Positions 44,001 to 53,121 of a stretch of DNA of 64,000 nt are shown here, in pieces. Each line of letters opens with the position of its first letter. Positions within the stretch are counted from its first letter, which is position 1. The stretch is from an uncultured Selenomonas sp. (GTDB taxonomy: Bacteria; Bacillota; Negativicutes; Selenomonadales; Selenomonadaceae): contig CAKPXP010000008.1 of the NCBI GenBank assembly GCA_934202005.1, positions 1-64,000 of the forward strand, in the 5' to 3' direction. A program made the translations under genes and the position numbers. Below the pieces are notes generated by a model. That model was not told the DNA's origin. It searched no databases and saw only the letters and a list, made by a program, of their open reading frames with translations.

Positions 44001-44070
44001 CGTCGCGACGGTGCTCACGCTGCTCGTGCTGCCGACGATGTACGCGGCGGTCTACCGTGTGCGGCGGTGA
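41029..44070 (+). CDS. RND-family multidrug/solute efflux pump (AcrB-like)
   Basis: 1013 aa; start overlaps the adaptor stop (ATGA). Proton-driven exporter. Twelve membrane helices in the 1+5, 1+5 pattern with two large periplasmic loops. Seen: GRMEDPQFTIREMVVSAAWPGATAEEMQEQVTDKLEKKL, SLIIALGLLVDDAIIAVEMM (helix-4 DD proton-relay pair), TLITCAGFIPVAFAKG, and PIMLTAAAAILGMLPLM near the end. The N-terminus (LTEVSLKNKVLVWYFILVTAIGG) and the PQFTIREMVV segment resemble the RND clade encoded next to MarR regulators in anaerobes. Substrate unknown. Confidence 0.93.
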   Translation: MRNLTEVSLKNKVLVWYFILVTAIGGIFCYNKLGRMEDPQFTIREMVVSAAWPGATAEEMQEQVTDKLEKKLQDTRGLDHIKSETRAGQTVIYVDLADDVEKSAIREIWHDVRNLCEDEKRELPSGVYGPFYNDRFDDVYGSVYAVTGDGYSYEEMREAAENTRRLLMQVPSVQKVELLGEQEEKVYVEVKTAKLSELGISPQAVLQALKAQNEMTAAGKLETATDSVYLRVTGTFEDVDDIKALPVSANGRSFRLGDIATVRRTSVDPAQPKMFLDGAPAIGIAVSMQDGGNILQLGDDLKKEIAAAQENLPVGLEIHQVSDQPSVVNHSIHDFVKTLAEAIVIVLAVSFLSLGLRTGLVVAGCIPLVLAGTFVVMYAAGISLHKVSLGSLIIALGLLVDDAIIAVEMMSVQLELGHSRFDAACHAFRATAKPMLTGTLITCAGFIPVAFAKGMASEFCQALFPVIGTALLLSWIVSVMVAPLFGTYLIQTEVVTDASGRPDPYQSRFYQWFRRVLAVFLTHRRIVLAATAVLFLVSCYALRFVKQEFFPASLRPEILVNLELPAGASMAATQAAADRMSDYLAAHMDDIDNYTYYVGRVAPRFVLTVDPKADADNIAQFVVVTKDTAARERLAGALREAFTDEFSDVRGRLQYIQTGPPADYPVMVRVTGLTVDETKALAEQVRARLAADENLTDLHFDWSDKQKTLRIALDQDKLRALGVTSQAVAQTVYTEVTGAAGAQFYAGDRTIDIDLRLAPEDRQSLEQMKALPIYLGQAGYVPLGQIAKLSYDAEDGLIRRYDLRPSILVEANVKSGTANDATAKALAATKDLQAALPPGAAIEAAGTLKDSDKSVAHLAVPLPAMVFLIMTLLMLQLRSGKDMLLTLLTAPLGLIGVAWGMLIFGKAMGFVAILGVLALFGMIIRNSVILLDQIQKHLAAGETPWDAVVDSAVLRFRPIMLTAAAAILGMLPLMTSVFWGPMAVAIASGLFVATVLTLLVLPTMYAAVYRVRR

Positions 44071-44100
44071 GAAAATTTTTTCGCTATCTGAAAAAATTGC

Positions 44101-44129
44101 TTGACATAACGGCGCATATCCCCTATAAT
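44101..44129 (+). promoter_or_regulatory. Consensus promoter of tRNA-Gln
   Basis: TTGACA (44101-44106), 17-bp spacer, TATAAT (44124-44129). Confidence 0.93.
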
Positions 44130-44156
44130 ATCCATTGTTGACAGCAAACGTCATAC

Positions 44157-44232
44157 AGGGGCATCGCCAAGTTGGTAAGGCACGGGATTCTGAATCCCGC
44201 ATGCGTAGGTTCGAGTCCTGCTGCCCCTGCCA
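44157..44232 (+). tRNA. tRNA-Gln (CTG)
   Basis: 76 nt with encoded CCA. Acceptor arms AGGGGCA / TGCCCCT, anticodon loop TTCTGAA with anticodon CTG, T-loop GGTTCGAGTCC. Confidence 0.93.
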
Positions 44233-44241
44233 TTTGAAAGC

Positions 44242-44274
44242 AAAAGCACTGCAAGAGATTGCGGTGCTTTTTTT
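44242..44274 (+). terminator. Terminator of tRNA-Gln
   Basis: Stem AAAAGCACTGCAA / TTGCGGTGCTTTT with one G-T pair, GAGA loop, ending in seven T. Confidence 0.9.
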
Positions 44275-44370
44275 GCGTTATCAAAATGATTTTCTGGCCG
44301 CAGGTTGCGCGCCGTGGCGCGGGAGCTGGCTTCAGGCGGGGCTGCGTGTGCGGCTTTGCGGCCGCAGGGC

Positions 44371-44420
44371 AAAGAAAAGCGCGGCGCGCCGTCCGGTAGG
44401 ACGGTGCGCCGCGTTTCTTT
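44371..44420 (-). terminator. Bidirectional hairpin after the PHP gene
   Basis: About 20-bp stem (AAAGAAAAGCGCGGCGCGCC… / …GGTGCGCCGCGTTTCTTT), GGTA loop, T-rich on both strands. Serves the minus-strand PHP gene and may back up the tRNA terminator. Confidence 0.8.
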
Positions 44421-44473
44421 GCAGGCGTGTGGCGGGAATGGGGGAAGGGGCGGCCCTGCGAAGGAAGCGCGTT

Positions 44474-45181
44474 TCAGCCGATCCAGGATTTGAAGGCCTC
44501 GGGGTCGCGGTTGATGACGAGTTCCTCGGGGAAGTCACAGGCGGCGAGGAGTTCCTGGCTCCGTTCGTGGGCGCCGACGTCGAGGTCGATGTGGGCGTCG
44601 CTGCCGAGGATGACGGTGGCGCCGTATTTCTTGCAGGCGGCGAGGAGTTCTTTGCCCTTTTCCCATGAGCCCTGGCGGCTGCCGCCGGGGCGGTAGGAGC
44701 TGTTGTTGAGCTCGAGGAGGACGTGGCGGTCCCTGGCGGCGCGCGCGAGGGCGTCGAAGTCGACGGGGTAGCAGGGGTTGTCCGGGTGGCCGATGATGTT
44801 TACGCGCGGGTTTTTCATCGCGCCGATGAGGGCGGCGGTGTTTTCCTCGGTGCTGCCCGGGTCGATGCAGATGTCGTGGAGGCTCGCGATGGCGTAGTCG
44901 AGGTTCTTGAGGCGCTGGGCGGAGAGGTCGGTCGAGCCGGTGTAGTCGATGATGTTGAGCTCCGCGCCCATGCGGAGGTCGATGCCGTAGGCGTCGCGAC
45001 GGATGACCTTGAAGTTGCAGAAATAGATTTCGGGGCAGGAGCCTTCCATGCGCGGGCCGTGTTCGGAGATGCCGACGAGGGAGAGGCCGCGGCGTTTCGC
45101 GGCTTCGATCATTTCCCGCAGCGTGCTGTAGGCGTGGCCGCTCGCGATGGTGTGGGTGTGGACGTCGAGGAGGTCGTTCAT
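44474..45181 (-). CDS. PHP-domain phosphoesterase (YcdX type)
   Basis: 235 aa from ATG 45181 with AGGAGG upstream. Metal-dependent hydrolase of the PHP fold: DVHTHTIASGHAYSTLREM (H-x-H), GISEHGPRM, NFKVIRRDAYGIDLRMGAELNI, the IASLHD strand, GHPDNPCYPVDFDALAR, and VILGSDAHIDLDVG. These supply the trinuclear-metal ligands of YcdX-like enzymes. Natural substrate uncertain; such proteins have been reported as alkaline phosphatases. The upstream sequence in frame is repeat-rich and not coding. Confidence 0.88.
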   Translation of the reverse strand: MNDLLDVHTHTIASGHAYSTLREMIEAAKRRGLSLVGISEHGPRMEGSCPEIYFCNFKVIRRDAYGIDLRMGAELNIIDYTGSTDLSAQRLKNLDYAIASLHDICIDPGSTEENTAALIGAMKNPRVNIIGHPDNPCYPVDFDALARAARDRHVLLELNNSSYRPGGSRQGSWEKGKELLAACKKYGATVILGSDAHIDLDVGAHERSQELLAACDFPEELVINRDPEAFKSWIG

Positions 45182-45688
45182 GGTAGGAGGATCCTTTCTT
45201 TTTTTGAAAATATAGTTGTGTGGTTTTGGTTCGAGGCGGACGGTTGTTCGAGGCGGACGAGCGGCAGGCATTGGCCGACTCACTCCGCGCGGAGACTCTC
45301 GGCTGCAAGGTGGTGGGAGGCAGGTCGCACGGCGTGCGTGCAGCCAAATATGCTCCGCGCTGCGTTCGCTGTCCAACGCCTGCCGCTCTGGGCGGAGTGT
45401 GTGGCGGGAATGGTTCGAGGCGGGCGAGCTTTCGAGGCGGAGCGGGCGGCGGGTACAGGGCGACTCACTCCGCGCGGAAACTCTCGTCAGCATACATTGC
45501 GCCCCCAAGAAGCAAGCCCGGAGGGCGCAGCTGATTGGCATGGGCGCAAGTACGCCTAGTCGCGCTCGGCGCGACCGGCGCGGGATTGGTGCGCCCTGCG
45601 TGCTTCCGAATAGGTTTCGCGCTGCGTTCGCTGTCCGATGCCTGCCGCTCTGGCCTGAGTTCGAGGTGGGAGTGGTTCTAGGCCGCGC
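45182..45688. repeat. Repeat-rich intergenic region
   Basis: No gene supported. Two repeat units are visible: one of about 73 bp at 45229-45301 and 45414-45486, starting GTTCGAGGCGG and ending CGACTCACTCCGCGCGGA(G/A)ACTCTCG, and a 36-bp unit at 45356-45391 and 45618-45653 (CGCGCTGCGTTCGCTGTCC…CTGCCGCTCTGG, two mismatches). Confidence 0.65.
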
Positions 45689-46291
45689 TCATTTTCCCAG
45701 GACGGCGTCTTTTTTGGGGGACTGGAGGTCGGGGAAGGGGCAGATGGGGGTGGGAGGTGTTGGGTGCGGGGCGAGGAGTTTTTCCATCCAGACCATGTCG
45801 TACCAGCGGCCGAATTTCGAGCCGCTGTCATGGAAACGGCCGACCCATTCGTAGCCGAGGTGTTTGTGGAAGTCGACGCTGTTGGTCGTGAGGTAGGGAT
45901 CGTCGTCGGTCTGGGGGTAGCCGATGCAGACGTTGAGGTTGAGGACGCCCATGTCGCGCAAGAGGTCTTCGAGGGTGTGGTAGAGCTGGCCGCCGATGCC
46001 TGCGCGGCGGGCGTCCATGCGCAGGTAGATGGTCATTTCCGCCGACCAGTCGTAGGCGGCGCGGCCGATGAAGGGGTGGGCGTAGGCGTAGCCGAGGAGG
46101 TCGCCGCCGCGCTCGGCGACGAGGTAGGGGTAGCGCGTCAGGACGTTTTCCATGCGGCGCAGCATGGCGGTGGCGGTCGGCGCCTCGCATTCAAAGGAGA
46201 TGGCGGTCTGCTCGACGTAGGGGCGGTAGATGGCGGCGAGGGCGCGCGCGTCCTGCGGGCGGGCGATGCGGATGGTGAGTGGTGTTGTCAT
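45689..46291 (-). CDS. GNAT N-acetyltransferase (phosphinothricin acetyltransferase-like)
   Basis: 200 aa; ATG 46291 with AGGAGG upstream. TIRIARPQDARALAAIYRPYVEQTAISFE is the usual start of the PAT/YwnH-type family, followed by GYAYAHPFIGRAAYDWSAEMTIYLRMDARRAGIGGQLYHTLEDLL (acetyl-CoA loop, here R-R-A-G-I-G), and FHKHLGYEWVGRFHDSGSKFGRWYDMVWMEK. The C-terminal 25 residues are Pro-rich and lie beyond the fold. Probably acetylates a small amine or amino-acid analogue; substrate not predictable. Confidence 0.85.
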   Translation of the reverse strand: MTTPLTIRIARPQDARALAAIYRPYVEQTAISFECEAPTATAMLRRMENVLTRYPYLVAERGGDLLGYAYAHPFIGRAAYDWSAEMTIYLRMDARRAGIGGQLYHTLEDLLRDMGVLNLNVCIGYPQTDDDPYLTTNSVDFHKHLGYEWVGRFHDSGSKFGRWYDMVWMEKLLAPHPTPPTPICPFPDLQSPKKDAVLGK

Positions 46292-46475
46292 GGGGAACCT
46301 CCTTATGGGGATGCTGAAAGACGAAATGTTCCAGATGCGTGCAGATGGGGACTGAGGTTTTTATCGGTGCTCTTTTGCTGATGAAAGGGGCGGCGTGGAT
46401 GCGCTGCGCGATGGTGCGTGCGGACTGCTTGATGGCAGTTGCGTGCGATCGTCGGAGAGGCAGCGTCCCGGGGGA

Positions 46476-47654
<1,179 letters not shown>

Positions 47655-47796
47655 AGCATCTCCGATCTTGTTTCGTTTGCAACGCACGCGTCAGGCAGCG
47701 CGTTCTCGTGGAAAATCTCGTGGTCATTCTCCGCCGCCGACGGCGCGGAACAACAAAGAGCGGGACGCGCAGGCGCGTCCCGCGATGGCCATTTTA
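47655..47796. other. Upstream region of nhaA with GC-rich hairpin
   Basis: No gene. A perfect 10-bp hairpin GCGGGACGCG-CAGG-CGCGTCCCGC at 47760-47783 precedes the MITE-like element. No convincing sodium-riboswitch or promoter was found. Confidence 0.45.
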
Positions 47797-47955
47797 GGAA
47801 TCACTGATTCATTCGGTACCCTGCCTTTGCGTATCTGCACTGTCCTCTCGCCCTCGACCATCCTCAGCGTAGCTATGCTACGCCTTCGGCTTGCCTCCTA
47901 GAGAGATACAGCGCATCTACGCAAATTCAGGGCACCTCATTTAATCAGCGCTTCC
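47797..47955. mobile_element. MITE-like element, about 159 bp
   Basis: Left end begins GGAATCACTGATTCATTC and reads on through ACCCTGCCTTTGCGTATCTG; the right end, read in reverse complement, begins GGAAGCGCTGATTAAATGAG and reads on through GCCCTGAATTTGCGTAGATG. The two ends match at roughly 70 percent over about 50 bp. The core has no coding capacity. The left terminal 18 bases recur in inverse orientation at 55621-55638. Too small to be autonomous, so a non-autonomous transposon is the best reading. Confidence 0.6.
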
Positions 47956-48030
47956 TTTTTATTTTATGCTAGAATGGCCGTTTCTGCAATATGACGAGAG
48001 GGGGAACGTTTGCCCGGGAGGCGTGCGCCT

Positions 48031-50739
48031 TCAGCGAAGGTGCGTCTCGAGGAAGCGCTCGAATTCCTCCTGCGGCATGGGTTTCGCGTAGAGGTAGCCC
48101 TGGCCGCAGGCGCAGCCGAGGCGGCGCAGGAGCGCCTCCTGCGCTGGCGTCTCGATGCCCTCGGTGAGGACGTGCATGCCGAGGCTGCGGCCGAGCTGGA
48201 TGACGCTTTCGAGGATGGCGGCGGCGCGCGGATCTCTCTCCGCCGCGAGGAGGATGGAGCGGTCAATCTTCATCGTGTCCATCGTGAGCGCCTGGAGCAT
48301 GGCGATGGAGCTGTAGCCCGTGCAGAAATCGTCCATAGAGGTCGCGTAGCCGTAGGCTTTGAGCTCGTCGATGATATGGCGCGCGTTCGTGCGCGCCTCT
48401 TTCGTCTTGAAATCGATGAAGGCGGTCTCGGTGAGCTCGAGGTCGATGAGACTGCGGGGCAGGCGGTAGGCATCGGCGGTTTCCTTCATCTTTTTCAGGT
48501 AGTCGCCCTCGCTGAGGTGGAGCGCCGACTGGTTGACGGAGATGGGGACGACGGGGCGCTGGCGGCGCAGGCGGTCCTCGAGGAAGCGCGCGACGTGACC
48601 GAGCATGTAGTAGTCGAGGCGGATGGCGAGGCCGATGCGTTCGAAGTAGTCGATGAAGCGCCCGGGCGTGAGCAGCCCGAGCTCAGGACTCTGCCAGCGC
48701 ACGAGCGCCTCCGCACCGACGAGCTTTTTCGTCGCGAGGTCGTATTTCGGCTGGTACCAGACGGCGAACTCCTGCCGGGCGAACGCCTTGGGCGCGAGCT
48801 CGTCGAGATGCTTGTTTCAGAGGAACCGGTCGTGCATGGCCTGGTCGAAGAGGACGAAGGGCAGGTCGTGTTCCCGGGCGTAGTTCAGACTCGCGATGCT
48901 CTCGCCCAGGAGATGGGAAACGTTCGTCATGTTTTGCCGCGTGATAGGGAGAAAGCTCATGTGGTAGCGCACGCGCGTCACGACGCCGCCGAGCGGGACG
49001 GAGGAGAAATGCTCTGGGATGGCGGCAGCGGCCGCCTCTGGCGTCATGCGCTCAGGAAGCGCGCAGAGGACGATGAGGCGCGTGCGGTCGGTGCTGATGG
49101 CGTAGTTCTTGAACCAGGGGAACGTCGCATGCGCGCGGCGCGAGATGTCGGCGAAGCTCTTGGCGAGGAGATTGAGCGCGAAGGTCGCGCGCAGGTAGTC
49201 GAACTGATGCACGCAGATGCCCGCGAGGTAGAGGCGGCCGCCCTTGAGGGCCGCGCTCTCCGCGCGGATGGCCCCCGGCAGTATCTGCTCGAGCCAGCGC
49301 TCGTTGCAGAGACCTGTCACCGCCTCATGGTAGGCGAGGCGCGTGATGGCGGCGAGATGGCTGCGGCGCACGTAGAGCGTGAGGATAACGGCCGCGAGCA
49401 GCAGCAGGAACAGCGCGGTGATGACGAGGAAGCTCTCCTGCGGATAGCGGTAGAGCAGGGAGGCAAGCGGACTCTTGTCGCTGGCGACGGAGGTCTCCTC
49501 GTTGATGGCGCTCTGGACGGCCGCGGGATCGAGGTGCGCGATCTCTTTGTTGAGGATGCGCACGAAGATGGGGTCGAGGCGGTCGCTGACGGCGAGAGAG
49601 GTGCCGTGCGAGAAGACGACGTTGTTTTCCGCCATGAGGCGGTAGAAGAGGCCGTTATAGAGCAGCGCGTTGGCACTCACTGACTTGACGAGCGCGAGGT
49701 CGGCACTTCCGTCGTTCACAGCCGCGAGGCACTGGGCGTCCGTATCGTAGTAGGAAATCTGCTCCGCGGGGAGGGCCTGCCCGCGGCGGCGGACGGTCAC
49801 ATAGCTGGATATGAGGTAGGGATTCGTGATATGGACGCCGTGCTGGCGCGCCCAGTTGAAGTCGGAATAGAAGTCGAGCATGACGTCGGCCCCGCCGTCG
49901 TCGAGCTGGGCGAACTTCTCAAAGTAGGAATAGGGCATCTGCTGGGGGAGGCGAAGGCGGTGAAATGATTGTGCTCCGCAAGATACGCCTTTTCCTCCGG
50001 CGTGAGGAAGAGCGGTGCGCGGTCACGGCCTGCCTGCTGTTCGAGCAGGGGACGCAGATTCGGCGTGACGGTGAGCATCTCGTCGATGGCGCGGTCGAGC
50101 TGCGCGCAGAGCGCCGCGTTCCCCGGTGCGTAGGTGAGATGGCTCGCGAGCAGGCGCAGGTGGCCAGCGGGCTGCGTGCCCGGATGCGGGTGGAAGGAGT
50201 CGTTCGTGATGGCGTCGACCTCGCCCTTGGCTGTGGCATCATCCATCGCGGGGAGGCTCTGGAAGGGGACGAGCGTGTAATCCCCGTCGGGGGAAGAAGC
50301 GCGCGAGGGAGGCGCGCAGCGCCTGCTCCGTATGGAGCTTGGCGAAATAGGCGATGCGCGGCGTGTCCGCGAGGTCGCGCTGCGCGTGATCTGAGAGGGA
50401 GAGCTCGAGCGCGGGGCGCGCGATGTCGTGGCGGCTGTAGAGGAGGTCGGAAAAGGGCGTCCCCGAGCTGCCGACCAGGATGTCGACGTCGCCCGCGCGC
50501 AGGCGGTCGAACTCCTGCCCGAGCGGCAGCTCGACGTAGTCGAAGCGGCAGCCGGCGTAGAGCGAGAGCTCCTCGAGGTAGGCGTAGCCGGAGCCGCGGT
50601 AGCTGCCGTCCTGCGCGCGCGTGAAGAAGCCGGGCGTCGGCGTGTAGCCGACGCGGTAGACCGGCACGGCGGCGCGGGCCGGCAGAGCGGCGGCGAGGAG
50701 AAGGAGGAGCGCGAAGAATGCGCGGAGAAACTTGCTCAT
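48031..50739 (-). pseudogene. Periplasmic-sensor EAL protein (degenerate GGDEF plus EAL), with two frameshifts and a stop
   Basis: Read 50739 to 48031: a signal peptide (MSKFLRAFFALLLLLAAALPARA), a first substrate-binding (SBP_bac_3-like) domain, a G5 tract at 50289-50293 where the frame shifts, a second sensor stretch (DDATAKGEVDAITNDSF…), another G5 tract at 49944-49948 with a shift, a further segment MPYSYFEKFAQLDDGGADV, a membrane helix (ESFLVITALFLLLLAAVILTLYV), a GGDEF-like domain lacking the catalytic loop, a TGA at 48817, and then a nearly intact EAL domain (VRWQSPELGLL, ELTETAFIDF, DDFCTGYSSI, TEGIETPAQ). When whole it would sense a periplasmic ligand and hydrolyse cyclic di-GMP. Three lesions make loss of function likely. 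Confidence 0.75.
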
Positions 50740-50815
50740 GTAGAACGCCACACCCTTTCAAACAAAGTGGAACATCTATTTTATATTTCGCGGAAGGTCG
50801 GCGGATTCCTGCCTA

Positions 50816-50844
50816 TTGACAAAGGAAAAGAAAATGCCTACAAT
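50816..50844 (+). promoter_or_regulatory. Promoter of the suf operon
   Basis: TTGACA (50816-50821), 17-bp spacer, TACAAT (50839-50844). About 100 bp of leader follows, with a GGACGCGCGTCC palindrome near 50883-50894; no known Fe-S regulator site was identified. Confidence 0.85.
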
Positions 50845-50943
50845 GAAATCATCAATCCCGAGTATTTTTATAAGGATTCGCGCGGACGCGCGTCCGGCAG
50901 CTGATGAGCATCAGGTGTGCAGAGATAAAAGGAGAGTTTCAGC

Positions 50944-51699
50944 ATGAAAGAGAATCTTTTAGATATCAAGGGCCTCCACGCGGGCGTCGAGGGCAAGGAG
51001 ATCCTCAAGGGGCTTTCGCTCACGGTCGGCAAGGGCGAGGTGCATGTCATCCTCGGGCCGAACGGCTCGGGCAAGTCGACGCTCATGAACGTCATCATGG
51101 GCCATCCGAAATACGAGGTCACGGCGGGCAGCATCGCGTTCGAGGGCGAGGACATCACGCAGCTCAAGACGTTCGAGCGCGCGCGCAAGGGACTCTTCCT
51201 CTCGTTCCAGACGCCGGAGGAGATCCCGGGCATCTCGGTCGAGAACATGATCCGCACGGCGAAGCAGGCCGTCTCGGGCGAGCGCGTGAAGCTCCTCCCG
51301 TTCCGCAGGAAGCTCAAGGCCATGATGGAGGAGCTCAAGATCAAGCCCGAGTACGCCGACCGCTACCTCAACGTCGGTTTCTCCGGCGGCGAGAAAAAGC
51401 GCAACGAGATCCTGCAGTTGCTCATGCTCGAGCCGAAGCTCGCGCTGCTCGATGAGACGGACAGCGGCCTCGACGTCGACGCCGTGCAGATCGTCAGCGA
51501 GGGCGTCGCGAAGTTCCACAATGAGGACAACAGCTGCCTCATCATCACGCACAACACGCGCATCCTCGAGAAGCTCACGGTCGACCGCGTGCACGTGCTG
51601 ATGAACGGCACGATCGTCGAGGAGGGCGGCGCGGAGCTCATCGAGGAGATCAACCGCCGCGGGTTCACGCATATCCTCGGCGAGAGCGGGGAGGCGTGA
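50944..51699 (+). CDS. sufC: Fe-S cluster assembly ATPase SufC
   Basis: 251 aa. Soluble ABC ATPase of the SufBCD scaffold. LDIKGLHAGVEGKEILKGLSLTV, Walker A GPNGSGKST, FLSFQTPEEIPGI (Q-loop), FSGGEKKRNEILQLLML (signature), LDETDSGLD (Walker B), and LIITHNTRIL (switch). AGGAGA upstream. First gene of the complete sufCBDSU operon, typical of Firmicutes. Confidence 0.96.
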   Translation: MKENLLDIKGLHAGVEGKEILKGLSLTVGKGEVHVILGPNGSGKSTLMNVIMGHPKYEVTAGSIAFEGEDITQLKTFERARKGLFLSFQTPEEIPGISVENMIRTAKQAVSGERVKLLPFRRKLKAMMEELKIKPEYADRYLNVGFSGGEKKRNEILQLLMLEPKLALLDETDSGLDVDAVQIVSEGVAKFHNEDNSCLIITHNTRILEKLTVDRVHVLMNGTIVEEGGAELIEEINRRGFTHILGESGEA

Positions 51700-51702
51700 G
51701 CC

Positions 51703-53109
51703 ATGGCAAAGAAAAAGACATTTGTCGAGGACATCGAGCGCACGCTCTATGACATCCGCAACGAGGACCACTCCGTCTACAAGAGCGAGAGCGGCCTCAC
51801 GCCGGACATCATCCGCGATATCTCGCGCCGCAAGCACGATCCCGCCTGGATGACGGAGTTCCGGCTGAAAGCCCTCGACACCTACAACCATATCGGCCTG
51901 CCGACCTGGGGGCCGGACATCAGCGAGCTCGACATGGACAAGATCGTCACCTACGTCCAGCCGGACGCGAAGATGACGGGCAACTGGAAGGACGTGCCGG
52001 AGGACATCAAGGATACGTTCGACCGCCTCGGCATCCCCGAGGCGGAGAAGACGTCGCTGGGCGGCGTCGGCGCGCAGTACGACTCCGAGGTCGTCTATCA
52101 CTCCATCCAGGAGGACATGGTGAAGCAGGGCGTCATCTACACGGACATGGAGACGGCCATCCGCGAGCATGAGGACCTCGTGAAGGAATATTTCATGAAG
52201 CTCGTGCCGCCGAAGGATCACAAGTTCGCGGCGCTCCACGGCGCCGTCTGGTCGGGCGGCTCGTTCGTCTACGTGCCCGCGGGCGTCCATGTCAAGATGC
52301 CGCTGCAGAGCTATTTCCGCCTGAACGCGGCGGGCGCCGGCCAGTTCGAGCACACGCTCATCATCGTCGAGCCGGGCGCGAGCCTCCATTTCATCGAGGG
52401 CTGCTCCGCGCCGAAATACAACGTCACGAACCTCCACGCGGGCTGCGTCGAGCTCTACGTCAAGGAGGGCGCGCGCCTGCGCTACTCGACCATCGAGAAC
52501 TGGTCGCGCAACATGATGAACCTCAACACGAAGCGCGCGCTCGTCGAGAAGGACGGCATCATCGAGTGGGTATCGGGCTCCTTCGGCTCGCACGTCTCGT
52601 GCCTCTACCCCTGCTCCATCCTGCACGGCGAGAACGCGCGCTGCGAGTTCACGGGCGTCACGTTCGCCTCCAAGGGGCAGGACCTCGACACGGGCGCGAG
52701 CGTCATCTGCGCCGCGCCGCACACGAGCGCGAACATCAACACGCGCACCATCTCCAAGGCGGGCGGCAAGGCGACCTACCGCAGCGCCGTCAAGGTCACG
52801 AAGAACGCGCCGTACGCGAAGTGCTCCGTCAACTGCGAGTCGCTTATGCTCGATAACGAGTCGCGCAGCGATACGCTGCCCGTCATGGACATCGAGGGCG
52901 ATGCGGCGGAGGTCGGCCACGAGGCGAAGATCGGCCGCATCAGCGACGAGGCGATCTTCTACCTCACGAGCCGCGGCATCGACGAGGACGAGGCGCGCGC
53001 GATGATCGTGCGCGGCTTCGTCGAGCCGATCGCGAAGGAACTGCCGCTCGAGTACGCCGTAGAGATGAACAATCTCGTCAACATCGAGCTCGAAGGCACG
53101 ATGGGCTGA
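51703..53109 (+). CDS. sufB: Fe-S cluster scaffold SufB
   Basis: 468 aa, starting 4 nt after sufC. Scaffold subunit on which the cluster is built. WMTEFRLKALDTYNHIGLPTWGPD near the N-terminus, GVIYTDMETAIREHEDLVKEYF, then the beta-helix core including YRLNAAGAGQFEHTLIIVEPGA-like sequence (about residues 203-225), SEFGS-type strands, DNESRSDTLPVMDIEG, EAKIGRISDEAIFYLTSRGIDEDEARAMIVRGF. Full length. Confidence 0.95.
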   Translation: MAKKKTFVEDIERTLYDIRNEDHSVYKSESGLTPDIIRDISRRKHDPAWMTEFRLKALDTYNHIGLPTWGPDISELDMDKIVTYVQPDAKMTGNWKDVPEDIKDTFDRLGIPEAEKTSLGGVGAQYDSEVVYHSIQEDMVKQGVIYTDMETAIREHEDLVKEYFMKLVPPKDHKFAALHGAVWSGGSFVYVPAGVHVKMPLQSYFRLNAAGAGQFEHTLIIVEPGASLHFIEGCSAPKYNVTNLHAGCVELYVKEGARLRYSTIENWSRNMMNLNTKRALVEKDGIIEWVSGSFGSHVSCLYPCSILHGENARCEFTGVTFASKGQDLDTGASVICAAPHTSANINTRTISKAGGKATYRSAVKVTKNAPYAKCSVNCESLMLDNESRSDTLPVMDIEGDAAEVGHEAKIGRISDEAIFYLTSRGIDEDEARAMIVRGFVEPIAKELPLEYAVEMNNLVNIELEGTMG

Positions 53110-53121
53110 GGAGGAACATAT

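Noticed and set aside
48817..48819. In-frame TGA as a selenocysteine codon in the EAL protein
   Set aside because: No SECIS-like hairpin seen after it, no functional reason for Sec there, and two other lesions in the same gene.
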